This document shows positions 41,058-51,733 of a stretch of DNA of 51,754 nucleotides, in pieces (position 1 is the stretch's first letter; the number at the start of each line of letters is the position of its first letter). This stretch comes from an uncultured Pelagibacteraceae bacterium (GTDB taxonomy: Bacteria > Pseudomonadota > Alphaproteobacteria > Pelagibacterales > Pelagibacteraceae). The notes under the pieces are model-generated. The model was not told where the DNA came from. It saw only the letters and a list, made by a program, of their open reading frames with translations, and did no database searches. The position numbers and the translations under genes are program-made. The stretch is from the NCBI GenBank assembly GCA_902592375.1, contig CACJEG010000005.1, positions 1 through 51,754 on the forward strand, written 5' to 3'.

Positions 41058-42053
41058 TTATTTTGAATTAATAATTGTTTCAGCAATTTCAACAGAATTA
41101 AGTGCTGCACCTCTAAGTAGGTTATCTGATACAATCCATAAATTTAATGAATTTTTTTTAGTTTTGTCTTCTCTAATTCTAGATATATATGTCTCATCAC
41201 TCCCAGCTGCTTCAAATGGTGTGCTATAACCTCCATTTTCTCTTTTATCAATAACCTCACAACCGTCTGCTTTACTCAGAACATCTCTGACTTTTTCTAA
41301 AGTATATGGTTTTTCAAATTCTATATTTACAGACTCCGAATGAGATACCAAAACAGGAATTCTTACACATGTAGCTGTAAGTTCTATTGAATCATCTAAT
41401 ATTTTTTTTGTTTCATTTGTCATTTTTAATTCTTCTTTTGTATATCCATCATCGGCAAAAACATCGATATGTGGAATAACATTAAAAGCGATTTGTTTAG
41501 TAAAATTTTTTGACTCTATTTTTTTTCCATCTAAATATTGTTTAGTTTGATCTATTAATTCGTCCATTGGACTTTTGCCACCACCTGAAACAGATTGGTA
41601 AGTTGAAACTACAACTCTTTTAATTTTGAATAAATTATGTAGTGGTTTAAGTGCTATAACAAGTTGTGCTGTAGAACAATTTGGATTGGCAATAATATTT
41701 TTTTTCATATTTTTAATTTCGGCTGCATTCACTTGTGGAACGATCAATGGAACATCAGGATCCATCCTAAAAAAACTTGAATTATCTATTACAGTTGTGT
41801 GCTTGGCAGCCTTTTCTGCAAATTTTTCAGCAATTTTTCCTCCTGCTGCAAAAAAAGTTATATCTGCTTTTGAAAAATCATATGTCTCTAAATTTTCAAT
41901 AACATACTCTTTATCTCTAAAAGAGATTTTTTTTCCAGCACTTTTTTCTGAGGCAACTAAATATAAATTATCAAACTTGAAGTTTTTTTTATCAAATACC
42001 TCAAGAGTTTTCCTTCCAACATTTCCTGTTGCACCTACTATAGCTATGTTCAT
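41058..42053 (-). CDS. asd: Aspartate-semialdehyde dehydrogenase
   Basis: 331 residues. Reduces aspartyl phosphate to the semialdehyde, the branch point for lysine, threonine, methionine and diaminopimelate. NADP motif VGATGNVGRKTLEVF (about 5-19), catalytic cysteine in NPNCSTAQLV (about 125-134), QSVSGGGKSPMDEL, and the catalytic histidine in RIPVLVSHSESVNIEF. Four bases upstream of sdhC and fifteen bases after dmdA, so it could be read through from the dmd genes. Confidence 0.96.
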   Translation of the reverse strand: MNIAIVGATGNVGRKTLEVFDKKNFKFDNLYLVASEKSAGKKISFRDKEYVIENLETYDFSKADITFFAAGGKIAEKFAEKAAKHTTVIDNSSFFRMDPDVPLIVPQVNAAEIKNMKKNIIANPNCSTAQLVIALKPLHNLFKIKRVVVSTYQSVSGGGKSPMDELIDQTKQYLDGKKIESKNFTKQIAFNVIPHIDVFADDGYTKEELKMTNETKKILDDSIELTATCVRIPVLVSHSESVNIEFEKPYTLEKVRDVLSKADGCEVIDKRENGGYSTPFEAAGSDETYISRIREDKTKKNSLNLWIVSDNLLRGAALNSVEIAETIINSK

Positions 42054-42068
42054 TTTAAGGTTGTTATA

Positions 42069-43178
42069 CTAAATAAAAGGTAAATCGCAAACTTTACCAC
42101 TACAAATATCACCATTTATGCTTGCTTTTATGTTCTGGTCTATATTCCAATGCGATTTTTTCATCATAGCAATACCAATTACTTTTTTAAAATGAGGCGA
42201 ATAACAGGCTGACCTTAATTCCCCAATGATTTTGTTATTATCATCAGTCAGATCTAAAGATCCTGTTAAACTTATTTTGTCCAAATCTAACTTCACACCC
42301 ATTAATTTTCTTTTAATACCTTCGGATTTTATTTTCTTTAATTTTTCTTTTCCTAAAAAAATAATATCACTATCTATGTTTACATATTTATCAAATCCAC
42401 ATTCATAAGGATTATCTCCGTTATCCATATCATTGCCATGAGATAACAGTCCACTTTCAATTCGTTCTATTAAATTAGGGCACCCTGGTTTAATATTAAA
42501 TTCTTTTCCAATTTCAAATAAATGATCATATAGTTTTAAGCCTGCTTCAGTATTTTGAACATATACTTCATAACCTCCTTGTTTAGACCATCCAGATTGT
42601 GCGATAAGGTGTTTTGCACCTCCAAATTCAAAATAATCAAAACCAAAAAATTTTAATTTTGTGATCTGTTCTCCAAATACTTTTTCCATCAATTGAAATG
42701 ATTTTGGACCTTGTACAGCCATGATATCAACTTTTGGCTCTATGATTTTAACATCAAATTTATTTCCAATTGCTAATCCTTTTGCAAATAATATTACGTC
42801 CGTATCTGCAATAGAAATCCACCATTTATTTTCATTAATTCTTAAAACAACTGGATCATTAATTAATCCAGCATTATCATCTATAATCGGACAATAATAA
42901 CATCTTCCATCTTTAGATTTTGATAAATCTCTACAAGTCATTAGCTGAACTAATTTTGCAGAATCTTTTCCTGAGATTTCTACCTGTCTTTCAGCTGCTA
43001 CATCCCAAATTTGAACATACTCTTTTAAATGATGATAAGAATCTTCAATTGAACCAAAGGCAGCTGGAAGCAACATATGGTTATAAATTGTATAAGCTGT
43101 AACACCCTGTTCCTCAATTCGAGAAGTATATGGTGTACCTCTAAGTCTTCTTGATTTTGCAATTAAAAAGTTCTTCAT
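42069..43178 (-). CDS. dmdA: Dimethylsulfoniopropionate demethylase
   Basis: 369 residues, GcvT-fold, the same length and near-identical motifs to the structurally known Pelagibacter DmdA. Transfers a methyl group from DMSP to tetrahydrofolate, giving 3-methylmercaptopropionate. Diagnostic stretches are [37 protein letters not shown], and [11 protein letters not shown] (Trp197, Glu204, Tyr206 near the ligand). The C-terminal segment [19 protein letters not shown] differs from true glycine-cleavage T proteins. Neighbours dmdB and dmdC, and the absence of gcvH or gcvP, support DmdA over GcvT. The start overlaps the alpha/beta hydrolase stop by four bases. Confidence 0.95.
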   Translation of the reverse strand: MKNFLIAKSRRLRGTPYTSRIEEQGVTAYTIYNHMLLPAAFGSIEDSYHHLKEYVQIWDVAAERQVEISGKDSAKLVQLMTCRDLSKSKDGRCYYCPIIDDNAGLINDPVVLRINENKWWISIADTDVILFAKGLAIGNKFDVKIIEPKVDIMAVQGPKSFQLMEKVFGEQITKLKFFGFDYFEFGGAKHLIAQSGWSKQGGYEVYVQNTEAGLKLYDHLFEIGKEFNIKPGCPNLIERIESGLLSHGNDMDNGDNPYECGFDKYVNIDSDIIFLGKEKLKKIKSEGIKRKLMGVKLDLDKISLTGSLDLTDDNNKIIGELRSACYSPHFKKVIGIAMMKKSHWNIDQNIKASINGDICSGKVCDLPFI

Positions 43179-43951
43179 TTTTTCAAAAATTCTAGAACTT
43201 TGTCTCTCATTTCAAATGCTTTTTCAATCATAATCATATGGCCGCAACCCTCGATTATGTGTGTAGATGAGTTGTTAATTAGACTAGAAAATTTTTTTCC
43301 AGCTTCTAGATTTACCATCTTATCTAGAGAACCAAAAATAAACATTGATGGAAGTTCTATTAATTTAGCAGCATCAGAACCATTTTTGTAATTGTTACAT
43401 GCAACAAGGTCCACCGCCAGTATGTCTCTTATGTCTCGAGGTGATTGTATTATTTTTTCTACTGGGTTACCACCAATAAATCTTTTTGAACCTTCATAAC
43501 CCCACTTCATCATTAATTTAACAGCGTCGGAGTCCCCATTTTTTGCTAGATCAATTAAATCTGGATGAACTGGCATCTTATTTGACCCTCCGATAAAAAC
43601 TAACTTTTTTAATCTATTTTTATATTTGTGAGCATATTCAAGTATCTCCAAGCAACCTTGGGAATGACCAATTAAAATTAAATTATTTAAATTAAGTTTA
43701 TTAAAAACCTGCTCCAACCAATCAGCTATTTTTTCAATACTATCTAAGCAAGGGCCATCGGAATTACCGTGCCCAGGTAAATCAATAGATAATACGTTAA
43801 AATTATTATTTGAAAAAAACTGTTCAGTTAGAGACCAAACAATATGCGAAAGACCACTTCCATGAAGAAATACTATTGTTTCTTTATTTTCATCAATACC
43901 CTGTCCTGCGTCAGACGCATAAACATTTTTATTTTCCAATTGAAAATTCAA
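43175..43951 (-). CDS. Alpha/beta hydrolase within the DMSP demethylation operon
   Basis: 258 residues, no signal peptide, so cytoplasmic. Oxyanion motif FLHGSGLS at about 28-35. Complete triad: Ser97 (GHSQGC), Asp210 (GSLDKMV) and His238 (GCGHMIM). A cap region lies between about residues 125 and 195 ([15 protein letters not shown] and following). It is wedged between dmdB (seven bases) and dmdA (four-base overlap), so it is made with the DMSP enzymes. The expected fourth pathway gene dmdD (a crotonase-fold hydratase) is absent from the cluster. A thioesterase, esterase or lactonase role on a pathway intermediate is possible, but no function can be read directly. Confidence 0.85.
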   Translation of the reverse strand: MNFQLENKNVYASDAGQGIDENKETIVFLHGSGLSHIVWSLTEQFFSNNNFNVLSIDLPGHGNSDGPCLDSIEKIADWLEQVFNKLNLNNLILIGHSQGCLEILEYAHKYKNRLKKLVFIGGSNKMPVHPDLIDLAKNGDSDAVKLMMKWGYEGSKRFIGGNPVEKIIQSPRDIRDILAVDLVACNNYKNGSDAAKLIELPSMFIFGSLDKMVNLEAGKKFSSLINNSSTHIIEGCGHMIMIEKAFEMRDKVLEFLKK

Positions 43952-43958
43952 AAATTAC

Positions 43959-45575
43959 CTAAACTTGTTTTCTTAATTCAAACTTTTGTATTTTTCCTGT
44001 CGAAGTTTTTGGCAAATCACAGAACACAACCTTTTTAGGAACTTTAAATCCCGCTAAAGTTTCTTTACAAAAATCAATTAATTCTTTTTCTGATACCGGT
44101 TTATCTTTAACCATTTCAATAAATGCACAAGGAACTTCTCCCCATTTTTCATCTGGTTTTGCAACAACTGCTGCAATAGAAACTGATGGATGTTTAGAAA
44201 GTGTATTTTCTATTTCAATTGAAGAAATATTTTCTCCTCCAGAAATAATTATATCTTTTGATCTATCTTGTATTTTTACATACCCATCAGGATGTATTAC
44301 AGCTAAATCACCACTATGAAACCACCCATCTTTCATGGCTTTATCAGTAGCATCTTTGTCTTTAAAGTAACCTTTCATTACGACATTCCCTCTAATCATA
44401 ATTTCACCAATTGTTTTTCCATCTTTAGGAACTTCTTTCATTGTTTCTGGATCCAAAACAACAACACCTTCAGTATTTGGATATCTCACACCTTGCCTAG
44501 CCTTAATTTCATTTTGTTTTTCCTCATCGAAATTATTCCATTCATCATTCCACGCACACTGAGTAACATGTCCATAGGTTTCAGTTAAACCGTATACATG
44601 CATAACCTCAAAACCTAATGCTCTCATTTTTTTGAAAATTATACTTGGTGGTGGCGCTCCAGCAGTCAAAACATAAACTTTTTGTTTTAATTTTTTTTTG
44701 TCACTTTCAGGAGCTCCTGTAATCATATTTAATACTATTGGGGCACCGCCAAAATGAGTTACTTCGTATTTATCGATTAATTCAAAAATTTTTTTTATGT
44801 CAATATTTCTTAAACAAATTGTCCTTCCGTTTAACATTGGAACTGTCCATGGATAACACCAACCATTACAATGAAACATTGGAACCACTGTTAAAAAATT
44901 TAATCTATTTGGCATGTTCCAAGCTACCGAACTTCCTGTAGACATTAAATATGCACCTCTATGATGATAAACTACTCCTTTGGGATTTCCTGTAGTACCT
45001 GATGTATAGCTTAATGAGATTGCTTGCCATTCATCCTCTGGCATTTGCCAATCGAAATTTTCATCACCTGTATTTAAAAAACTTTCATATTCTAAATCGC
45101 CAATTTTTTCTAATTTCGATTGATCAGCATTTTTATCATCTATATCAATTATTATAATTTTTTTATTTAAAGTTTTTAATGCTTTCTTAACTTCTCCATG
45201 TAATTGTCTATCAACTACTAGTACCTTTGCGTCACTGTGATCTAAAATATATGAAATTGTATTTGCATCTAATCTTATATTAATTGTATTTAATACTGCA
45301 CCTGCCATAGGTACTGAGTAATGTCCTTCAAAAATCTCTGGTGTATTAAAGGCTAAGAATGAAACAGTGTCTCCTTTTTTAATTCCAATTTTTGACAGTG
45401 CACTAGCAAATTTTACAGCTCTTTTGTAAACTTCATTCCAAGTATATTTCCTATCTTCATAAATTATAGCTTCATAATTTGGATAAATTTCCCTTGCTCT
45501 TTTAAGAAACGTTAATGGGGTAAGAGGTACGTAGTTAGCTTTATTTTTATCTAAATTTGTCTCGTAATGATTCAT
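43959..45575 (-). CDS. dmdB: Acyl-CoA synthetase, probable methylmercaptopropionate-CoA ligase
   Basis: 538 residues, adenylate-forming superfamily. Proposed reaction: 3-methylmercaptopropionate + CoA + ATP to the CoA thioester. Motifs: SLSYTSGTTGNPKGVVYHHR (P-loop), VYGLTETYGH, WFHSGDLAVIHPDGYVKIQD and ISGGENISSIEIE; the C-terminal catalytic Lys528 is in TSTGKIQKF. The family includes many medium/short-chain fatty acid ligases, so the substrate is taken from its place between dmdC and dmdA. Two bases separate it from dmdC. Confidence 0.88.
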   Translation of the reverse strand: MNHYETNLDKNKANYVPLTPLTFLKRAREIYPNYEAIIYEDRKYTWNEVYKRAVKFASALSKIGIKKGDTVSFLAFNTPEIFEGHYSVPMAGAVLNTINIRLDANTISYILDHSDAKVLVVDRQLHGEVKKALKTLNKKIIIIDIDDKNADQSKLEKIGDLEYESFLNTGDENFDWQMPEDEWQAISLSYTSGTTGNPKGVVYHHRGAYLMSTGSSVAWNMPNRLNFLTVVPMFHCNGWCYPWTVPMLNGRTICLRNIDIKKIFELIDKYEVTHFGGAPIVLNMITGAPESDKKKLKQKVYVLTAGAPPPSIIFKKMRALGFEVMHVYGLTETYGHVTQCAWNDEWNNFDEEKQNEIKARQGVRYPNTEGVVVLDPETMKEVPKDGKTIGEIMIRGNVVMKGYFKDKDATDKAMKDGWFHSGDLAVIHPDGYVKIQDRSKDIIISGGENISSIEIENTLSKHPSVSIAAVVAKPDEKWGEVPCAFIEMVKDKPVSEKELIDFCKETLAGFKVPKKVVFCDLPKTSTGKIQKFELRKQV

Positions 45576-45577
45576 TA

Positions 45578-47341
45578 TTAATTAAACTTAAAATTCATTA
45601 TATTAGAACTTCCAGAAATAGCAGATTTGTAATGATACTCAGCTCTAGGCAATACCTTATCAAAATAAAATTTTGCTGTATTTATTTTATCACTATAAAA
45701 TTCTTTATTTTTTTCAAAATCACTAAAACTTACATCTAAAATTTTGATCCAAGCATAAGCAATTGAAATATAACCGAGACTTCTCAAATAATCGTTTGCT
45801 GCAGCACTAACATCGTCTTTTTCGATTTTATGTTTATCCTTAATCCAGTCGGTAAACTTAGATAAAATATCTAAATAATGATTTAATTCTTTTGAAAATG
45901 TTTTTACTTTTTCATTTTTACTATCACATTCAGATTTAATCATATCTAAAAACTTATTGATAACATCGCCATTTTTATTTGATAATTTTCTAAATACTAA
46001 ATCTGCTGCCTGAACAGAATTTGTTCCTTCATAGATTGGCGTAATACGATTATCTCTATATAATTGCTCTATTCCTTGGTCTTTAGTGTACCCATATCCG
46101 CCATGTATTTGCATCGCGTCGTTCGTAATTTCCATAGCTAAATCTGTAAACAATGACTTAACAACTGGGGTCATCAATGAAACATAATCCAAAGCTTCTT
46201 GTTTAATCTTTTCATCAGGATGATAAAGACTCACCTCAGTTTGTTGTGATAACCAAAAACATAATGCTCTTTCTCCTTCAATAATTGACTTCATATTAAG
46301 TAAAGATCTTCTAATATCCGCATGATCTATTATAAAGTCTGCACCATTTGTAGATTTTGAATTATTTGTTTTTCCTTGCTTTCTCTCTTTTGCATAAGCA
46401 AGTGAGTTCTGATACGCAATTTCAGAAATTCCTAAACCTTGAATGCCTACCACTATTCTCTCAAGATTCATCATGGTAAACATGGCACTAAGACCTTTAT
46501 CTTTGTTACCAATCATATAACCAGTTGCTTCATCAAAATTTAACACACATGTTGCTGAACCCTTTATTCCCATTTTACTCTCTATAGATCCTGTTGAAAT
46601 TCCATTTCTTTGACCAACACTACCATCTTCATTTACAATAAATTTTGGTACTAAAAATAAACTAATTCCTTTAGTGCCCGCAGGAGAGTCCGTTGATCTT
46701 GCTAAAACTAAATGAATAATATTTTCAGTTAAGTCATGATCACCAGAAGTTATAAAAATCTTTTGACCACTAATTTTATAAGTATCATCAGATTGTTTGA
46801 TAGCTTTAGTTTTTAACAAACCTAAGTCTGTACCACAGACTGGTTCTGTTAAACACATAGTACCACTCCATTTACCTTCGACGATCTTTGGTAAATATTT
46901 ATCTTTAATTTCATCTGAAGCATGATGATTAATACAATTATAGGCACCAATACTAAGTTCACTATATAATTTAAATGACAAACTGGCTGAGGAAAGCATT
47001 TCATCAAAGAACGCGCTTACTGTTTTTGGCATTCCTTGGCCTCCATATTTGGGGTCACAAGACAATGACGTCCAACCATCTTCAATGTATTTCTGATATG
47101 CTTCTTTGTAACCCGGTGGTGTTCTGACAACACCATTTTCTAAAATTGCTGGATTTTCGTCACCTGCTTTAGCAAGAGGTAAAATTAAATTTTGATTTAT
47201 TTTAGCTGCTTCTTCTAAAATATCTTTAACAAGATCTGCACTCACCTCATTATATTTTTCAAGCTCATTATAATTCTTATTGTCTCTCAATTTTTCAAAG
47301 AGAAACATCATATCTTTTACTGGTGCGGTGTAACTTGGCAT
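45578..47341 (-). CDS. dmdC: Acyl-CoA dehydrogenase, probable methylmercaptopropionyl-CoA dehydrogenase
   Basis: 587 residues, larger than classical acyl-CoA dehydrogenases (about 380) because of the C-terminal helical extension typical of the DmdC/FadE-like group. Proposed to oxidise MMPA-CoA to methylthioacryloyl-CoA with FAD. Flavin-site segment TMCLTEPVCGTDLGLLKTKA (about 161-180), KIFITSGDHDL, and catalytic Glu438 in ITPIYEGTNSVQAAD. QIHGGYGYTKDQGIEQLYRD is the standard C-domain motif. First gene of dmdC-dmdB-hydrolase-dmdA; a 26-base spacer with a short palindrome separates it from leuB. Confidence 0.88.
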   Translation of the reverse strand: MPSYTAPVKDMMFLFEKLRDNKNYNELEKYNEVSADLVKDILEEAAKINQNLILPLAKAGDENPAILENGVVRTPPGYKEAYQKYIEDGWTSLSCDPKYGGQGMPKTVSAFFDEMLSSASLSFKLYSELSIGAYNCINHHASDEIKDKYLPKIVEGKWSGTMCLTEPVCGTDLGLLKTKAIKQSDDTYKISGQKIFITSGDHDLTENIIHLVLARSTDSPAGTKGISLFLVPKFIVNEDGSVGQRNGISTGSIESKMGIKGSATCVLNFDEATGYMIGNKDKGLSAMFTMMNLERIVVGIQGLGISEIAYQNSLAYAKERKQGKTNNSKSTNGADFIIDHADIRRSLLNMKSIIEGERALCFWLSQQTEVSLYHPDEKIKQEALDYVSLMTPVVKSLFTDLAMEITNDAMQIHGGYGYTKDQGIEQLYRDNRITPIYEGTNSVQAADLVFRKLSNKNGDVINKFLDMIKSECDSKNEKVKTFSKELNHYLDILSKFTDWIKDKHKIEKDDVSAAANDYLRSLGYISIAYAWIKILDVSFSDFEKNKEFYSDKINTAKFYFDKVLPRAEYHYKSAISGSSNIMNFKFN

Positions 47342-47351
47342 ATTTAAAGCT

Positions 47352-47364
47352 TAGAATAATTCTA
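47352..47364. other. Short palindrome between leuB and dmdC
   Basis: A perfect 13-base palindrome TAGAATAATTCTA lies between the leuB stop and the dmdC ATG, ten bases before that ATG. Its position fits an operator or a small RNA hairpin ahead of the DMSP genes. Palindromes of this size are expected many times by chance in such AT-rich DNA. Confidence 0.2.
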
Positions 47365-47367
47365 GTT

Positions 47368-48474
47368 TTATTGCAATTTTGAAATTATCGCATCACCCAT
47401 TGCTGACGTGGAAGTCTCTTTCATACCCTCTGACATTATATCTTTAGTTCTTAACCCATCATTTAAAACATCTTGAACTGCTTTTTCTAAAATATCTGCT
47501 TCTTTATCAAGATCTAAAGAATATCTTAGTGCCATAGCAAAGCTCAAAATAGTAGCAATTGGATTTGCTATCCCTTTGCCAGCTATATCTGGAGCTGACC
47601 CGTGTATAGGCTCGTACATTGCTCTCATCTCACCATCTTTATTTTTTGCGCCTAAAGATGCTGAAGGTAAAAGACCTAAAGATCCTGTTAACATTGAAGC
47701 TTGGTCTGACAACATATCTCCAAACAAATTATCTGTTACAATTACATCAAATTGTTTTGGGTTTCTTAAAAGCTGCATAGCACAATTGTCTGCTAACATA
47801 TGACTTAATTCTACATCTTTGTATTCTTTTTCATGAAGTTCTTGAACTTCTTCTTTCCACAATTGTCCTGCTTCCATCACATTTGATTTTTCACAAGAAG
47901 TAACTTTATTTGATCTTTTTCTAGCTAAATCAAAAGCGATCCTAGCTACTCTAGTAATTTCACTAGTCGTATAAGTATGTGTATTAATTCCTTTTCTTTC
48001 TCCATTTTCAATTGGCTTAATTCCTCTAGGTTCACCAAAATATATACCACCCGTTAACTCTCTTACTATCATTATATCTAGTCCTGAAACTACATCTGGC
48101 TTTAGGGTTGAAGCATCTACTAATTGTTTAAAACAAATTGCAGGCCTTAAGTTAGCAAAAAGCTTTAATTCTTTTCTAAGTTTTAATAATGCTCTTTCTG
48201 GTTTTTTGGAAAATTCTAGGTTATCCCATGTAGGACCACCAACTGCTCCAAGCATAATTACTTCACTTTCTAGTGCTTTGTAAAAAACCTCATCAGTGAT
48301 TGGGGTACCATGTTTATCATAAGAACAACCACCAACTAGCTCCTGATCAATTTCAAAATCTAAAGATTTTTTATCATTAAACCAGTTAATAATTTTTTTT
48401 ACCTCAGCTATTACCTCCGGACCAATACCATCACCAGGAAGTAAAAGTATTTTTCTTTTTTTTACTTTAATCAT
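47368..48474 (-). CDS. leuB: 3-isopropylmalate dehydrogenase
   Basis: 368 residues. Oxidative decarboxylation of 3-isopropylmalate in leucine synthesis. Motifs [20 protein letters not shown] (about 10-29), [40 protein letters not shown] and [19 protein letters not shown]. Starts within the last eight bases of leuD. Last gene of leuCDB; leuA is not in the window. Confidence 0.97.
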   Translation of the reverse strand: MIKVKKRKILLLPGDGIGPEVIAEVKKIINWFNDKKSLDFEIDQELVGGCSYDKHGTPITDEVFYKALESEVIMLGAVGGPTWDNLEFSKKPERALLKLRKELKLFANLRPAICFKQLVDASTLKPDVVSGLDIMIVRELTGGIYFGEPRGIKPIENGERKGINTHTYTTSEITRVARIAFDLARKRSNKVTSCEKSNVMEAGQLWKEEVQELHEKEYKDVELSHMLADNCAMQLLRNPKQFDVIVTDNLFGDMLSDQASMLTGSLGLLPSASLGAKNKDGEMRAMYEPIHGSAPDIAGKGIANPIATILSFAMALRYSLDLDKEADILEKAVQDVLNDGLRTKDIMSEGMKETSTSAMGDAIISKLQ

Positions 48475-49072
48475 TAAATACCCAAGGCTTTTTGTTTTTT
48501 AAATTTGTTTCAAACTTTTCTATTTTTTCTGATTTTTTTAGCGATAAAGCGATATCATCAAGTCCTTCTAACAAACATTTTTTCTTGAATGGATCAACTT
48601 CAAATTTTAGCTCATTATTTCCATAAACTATTTTTTCCTCTTGCAAATCAATAGAAATTTCTTCTTGTCTATTTGCGTATTCAGATAGCTCTTTTATTTT
48701 TTCTTCTTCAAGGATTATAGGCAAAATTCCATTTTTAAAACAATTACTAAAAAAAATATCTGCATAACTTGAACTTATTACACAAGTAATTCCAAAATCT
48801 AATAAAGCCCAAGGAGCATGTTCTCTTGACGAACCACATCCAAAGTTTTTTCCAGCAATTAAAATTTTAGATTGATTAAATGGATCTTTGTTTAACACAA
48901 AATCATTTATTTCTTTGCCTTGATCATCATATCTCATTTCAAAAAACAAATTTTTTCCAAGACCTGTTCTTTTGATAGTTTTTAAAAACTGTTTTGGAAT
49001 TATCATGTCTGTATCAATATTTACAATTGGTAAATAAGCTGGGATACTTTTTAATTTATTAAATTTTTGCAT
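48467..49072 (-). CDS. leuD: 3-isopropylmalate dehydratase small subunit
   Basis: 201 residues. Swivel domain of isopropylmalate isomerase. [16 protein letters not shown] (about 18-33), [19 protein letters not shown] (active-site serine loop) and [19 protein letters not shown] are all present. It is contiguous with leuC and overlaps leuB by eight bases. Confidence 0.97.
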   Translation of the reverse strand: MQKFNKLKSIPAYLPIVNIDTDMIIPKQFLKTIKRTGLGKNLFFEMRYDDQGKEINDFVLNKDPFNQSKILIAGKNFGCGSSREHAPWALLDFGITCVISSSYADIFFSNCFKNGILPIILEEEKIKELSEYANRQEEISIDLQEEKIVYGNNELKFEVDPFKKKCLLEGLDDIALSLKKSEKIEKFETNLKNKKPWVFND

Positions 49073-50476
49073 TTAATTCTGATACTTTCTGACATCATCT
49101 AAATTACCTGAAATTGCAGCTGCTGCAGCCATTCCTGGACTAACTAGATGGGTTCTACCACCTCTACCTTGTCTTCCCTCAAAATTTCTATTTGATGTAG
49201 AGGCGCATCTTTCTTCTGGCTTTAATTTATCGGCATTCATCGCTAAACACATAGAGCAACCTGGTTCTCTCCATTCAAACCCTGAGCTAACAAAAATTTT
49301 ATCTAGTCCTTCTTGTTCTGCTTGTTCTTTAACTAAGCCTGAGCCCGGAACTACTATAGCATTAACATGCGATGATACTTTTTTATCTTTTAAGATCTTT
49401 GCTGCTTCTCTCAAATCTTCTATTCTGCCATTAGTACAACTACCAATAAATACTTTATCTATTTTTATATCTCTGGCTGCCATGTCAGGTTTTAAACCCA
49501 TATACTTTAAAGCTCTTTCAATTGAATTTTTTTTATCTTCATCAGTCTCATTATTTGGATTTGGAACTTTTCCATCAATTGTTATTACATCTTGTGGTGA
49601 CGTACCCCATGTAATCATAGGTAAAATTTCATTTGCATTAAGGCTAATTTCTTTATCAAAACTAGCATCAGAGTCTGTTTTTAAAGCTTCCCAATAGTTC
49701 AAAGCTTTATCCCAATTTTCACCTTTTGGAGACATTGGTTTTCCTTTTAAATATTCAAAAATTTTTTCATCTGGTGCAATTAATCCTGCTCTTGCACCAC
49801 CTTCAATTGTCATATTGCAAATAGTCATTCTTTGCTCAACACTTAAAGATCTTATTAAATCTCCAGCATATTCCACAACAGATCCTGTTCCACCTGCTGT
49901 ACCTATTTTTCCAATTATTTGAAGTATTACATCTTTAGAAGTAACTCCTAAAGGAAGTTCACCATTAACATTAATTCTAAAATTTTTAGCTTTTTTCTGA
50001 ACTAGTGTTTGGGTTGCTAAAACATGTTCAACTTCTGAAGTTCCTATTCCAAATGCTAAAGCACCAAATGCTCCATGCGTTGCGGTATGACTGTCTCCAC
50101 AAACAATAACTGTACCTGGTTGAGTAAAACCTTGTTCAGGTCCTATGATATGAACGATACCTTGCCTCTTATCATCCATACCAAATAACTGAACACCGAA
50201 TTCTTTACAATTTGCCTCTAAAGTATCTACTTGAATTTTTGACTCTTCATCTGAAATACCTTTTGATCTGTCAGTTGTTGGAACATTATGATCTGCAACT
50301 GCTAAAGTTAAATTTGGGTGTCTAACTTTTCTATTAGAATTTCTTAATCCTTCAAAAGCTTGGGGGCTTGTCACCTCATGAATTAAATGTCTATCTACAA
50401 AAAGTAAAGATGTGCCATCATCTTGTTGATCAACTAGATGATCGTTCCAAATTTTATCGTATAATGTTGTAGACAT
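49073..50476 (-). CDS. leuC: 3-isopropylmalate dehydratase large subunit
   Basis: 467 residues. Aconitase-family [4Fe-4S] enzyme isomerising 2- to 3-isopropylmalate. Family segments [40 protein letters not shown] and [15 protein letters not shown]. Cluster cysteines are in IGSCTNGR and [10 protein letters not shown]. Starts 11 bases after rplS. The link between a ribosomal protein operon and the leu genes probably reflects compaction rather than function. Confidence 0.97.
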   Translation of the reverse strand: MSTTLYDKIWNDHLVDQQDDGTSLLFVDRHLIHEVTSPQAFEGLRNSNRKVRHPNLTLAVADHNVPTTDRSKGISDEESKIQVDTLEANCKEFGVQLFGMDDKRQGIVHIIGPEQGFTQPGTVIVCGDSHTATHGAFGALAFGIGTSEVEHVLATQTLVQKKAKNFRINVNGELPLGVTSKDVILQIIGKIGTAGGTGSVVEYAGDLIRSLSVEQRMTICNMTIEGGARAGLIAPDEKIFEYLKGKPMSPKGENWDKALNYWEALKTDSDASFDKEISLNANEILPMITWGTSPQDVITIDGKVPNPNNETDEDKKNSIERALKYMGLKPDMAARDIKIDKVFIGSCTNGRIEDLREAAKILKDKKVSSHVNAIVVPGSGLVKEQAEQEGLDKIFVSSGFEWREPGCSMCLAMNADKLKPEERCASTSNRNFEGRQGRGGRTHLVSPGMAAAAAISGNLDDVRKYQN

Positions 50477-50487
50477 TGAAAAAAAAA

Positions 50488-51030
50488 TTATTTTTTTTCT
50501 GTAGAGCTTTCTGATTTTTGTTCTTCTTTAGGAGCCTCTGTTACTGGAGCCGCCTCTTCTTTAGGTGCTGCTTCTGCTTTAGGAGCCTCTTCTTTAGTTG
50601 CTTCAACTGCAGGAGCTACATTTTCCTCTGTAACTGTCTCTGGTTTTGCCTCGATATCAATACCAATTTTTTTTCTAATTTTTTCTGCAATCCTTGCTGA
50701 TTTACCAGTTCTGTCTCTTAGATAATAAAGTTTTGCTCTTCTTACTTTACCTGATCTAATAACCTTAATTGAATCAATTAAAGTTCCAAATAAAGGAAAA
50801 GTTCTCTCAACACCCTCTCCAAATGAAATTTTTCTAACCGTAAAAGATGAGTTTAAGTCTCTGCTTTTTTTAGCAATACATACTCCCTCAAAATATTGAA
50901 TTCTTTCTTTTTTACCCTCGGTAATTCTCACACCAACCTTAACAACATCTCCAGGATAAAATTCAGGAATTTTTTTCTCTGAAAGAATTTTGTTAACGTT
51001 ATGCTGGTTTATTTCTTCAATTGTTTTCAT
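50488..51030 (-). CDS. rplS: 50S ribosomal protein L19 with acidic Ala/Pro-rich tail
   Basis: 180 residues from the ATG at 51028-51030, which gives [20 protein letters not shown] five codons upstream is possible but adds nothing conserved. Residues about 20-115 are standard L19 ([53 protein letters not shown]), which contacts 16S rRNA at the subunit bridge. The last 60 or so residues form a low-complexity tail of Ala, Glu, Pro and Lys with repeated APKEE-like units; E. coli L19 (115 residues) lacks it. Seventeen bases after trmD in the conserved trmD-rplS order. No Shine-Dalgarno is visible. Confidence 0.94.
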   Translation of the reverse strand: MKTIEEINQHNVNKILSEKKIPEFYPGDVVKVGVRITEGKKERIQYFEGVCIAKKSRDLNSSFTVRKISFGEGVERTFPLFGTLIDSIKVIRSGKVRRAKLYYLRDRTGKSARIAEKIRKKIGIDIEAKPETVTEENVAPAVEATKEEAPKAEAAPKEEAAPVTEAPKEEQKSESSTEKK

Positions 51031-51046
51031 GTTAATATTTATCAAG

Positions 51047-51733
51047 TTAATTCTTCTTATATTTTTCCCATAAATCTGGTCTTCGGTCGCGTGTTATAGC
51101 CTCAGATTGAGATAAACGCCAGTGTTTAATTTTATTATGATCACCTGATAATAGTACGTCTGGCACAGCTTTTTCCTCCCAAATTTGAGGTTTTGTATAC
51201 TGAGGGTACTCTAGAAGACCATTTTCAAAGGTTTCATCTAATTTAGAGTTTTCATTTCCTAATACACCTGGCAGCAATCTTAAAATACTATCTATTACTA
51301 CATATGCTGCTGACTCCCCGCCTGACAAAACATAATCTCCAATACTAATTTCCTCAATATTTCTTGTTGAAAGAATTCTTTCATCCACACCTTCAAAATG
51401 ACCACAAATTAAAGACAGAGATTTTTCATTAGCTAGCTCTTTTGCTAAATTTTGATCAAATTTTTTTCCTTTTGGCGATAAGTATAAAATTCTCTCACTC
51501 TCATTTTTGTTTTCATCTAAAGACTTTGCGAGAACATCTGCTTTTAACAACATCCCTGAACCACCCCCATAAGGTGTATCATCTACTGTTTTATGTTTGT
51601 CGTCAGCTGCATCTCTTATGTTTACAACTTTAAGTTTCCACAAATTATTTGATAAAGCTTTTCCATAAAGTCCTTTAGACAAAGGACCAGGGAAAATCTC
51701 TGGATAAAGTGTAAACACTTGAGCTTGCCACAT
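51047..51733 (-). CDS. trmD: tRNA (guanine37-N1)-methyltransferase
   Basis: 228 residues. SPOUT methyltransferase that forms m1G37 next to the anticodon and prevents frameshifting. Motifs: [20 protein letters not shown] (about 6-25), [42 protein letters not shown] (trefoil knot, SAM site), and the C-terminal tRNA-binding [20 protein letters not shown]. The ATG is 21 bases from the window end; rpsP and rimM would be expected further upstream. Confidence 0.97.
   Translation of the reverse strand: MWQAQVFTLYPEIFPGPLSKGLYGKALSNNLWKLKVVNIRDAADDKHKTVDDTPYGGGSGMLLKADVLAKSLDENKNESERILYLSPKGKKFDQNLAKELANEKSLSLICGHFEGVDERILSTRNIEEISIGDYVLSGGESAAYVVIDSILRLLPGVLGNENSKLDETFENGLLEYPQYTKPQIWEEKAVPDVLLSGDHNKIKHWRLSQSEAITRDRRPDLWEKYKKN

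Noticed and set aside
42069..43178. Annotation as glycine-cleavage T protein (GcvT)
   Set aside because: The fold is shared, but DmdA-specific segments, length, and the dmdB/dmdC neighbours without gcvH/gcvP favour DMSP demethylase.
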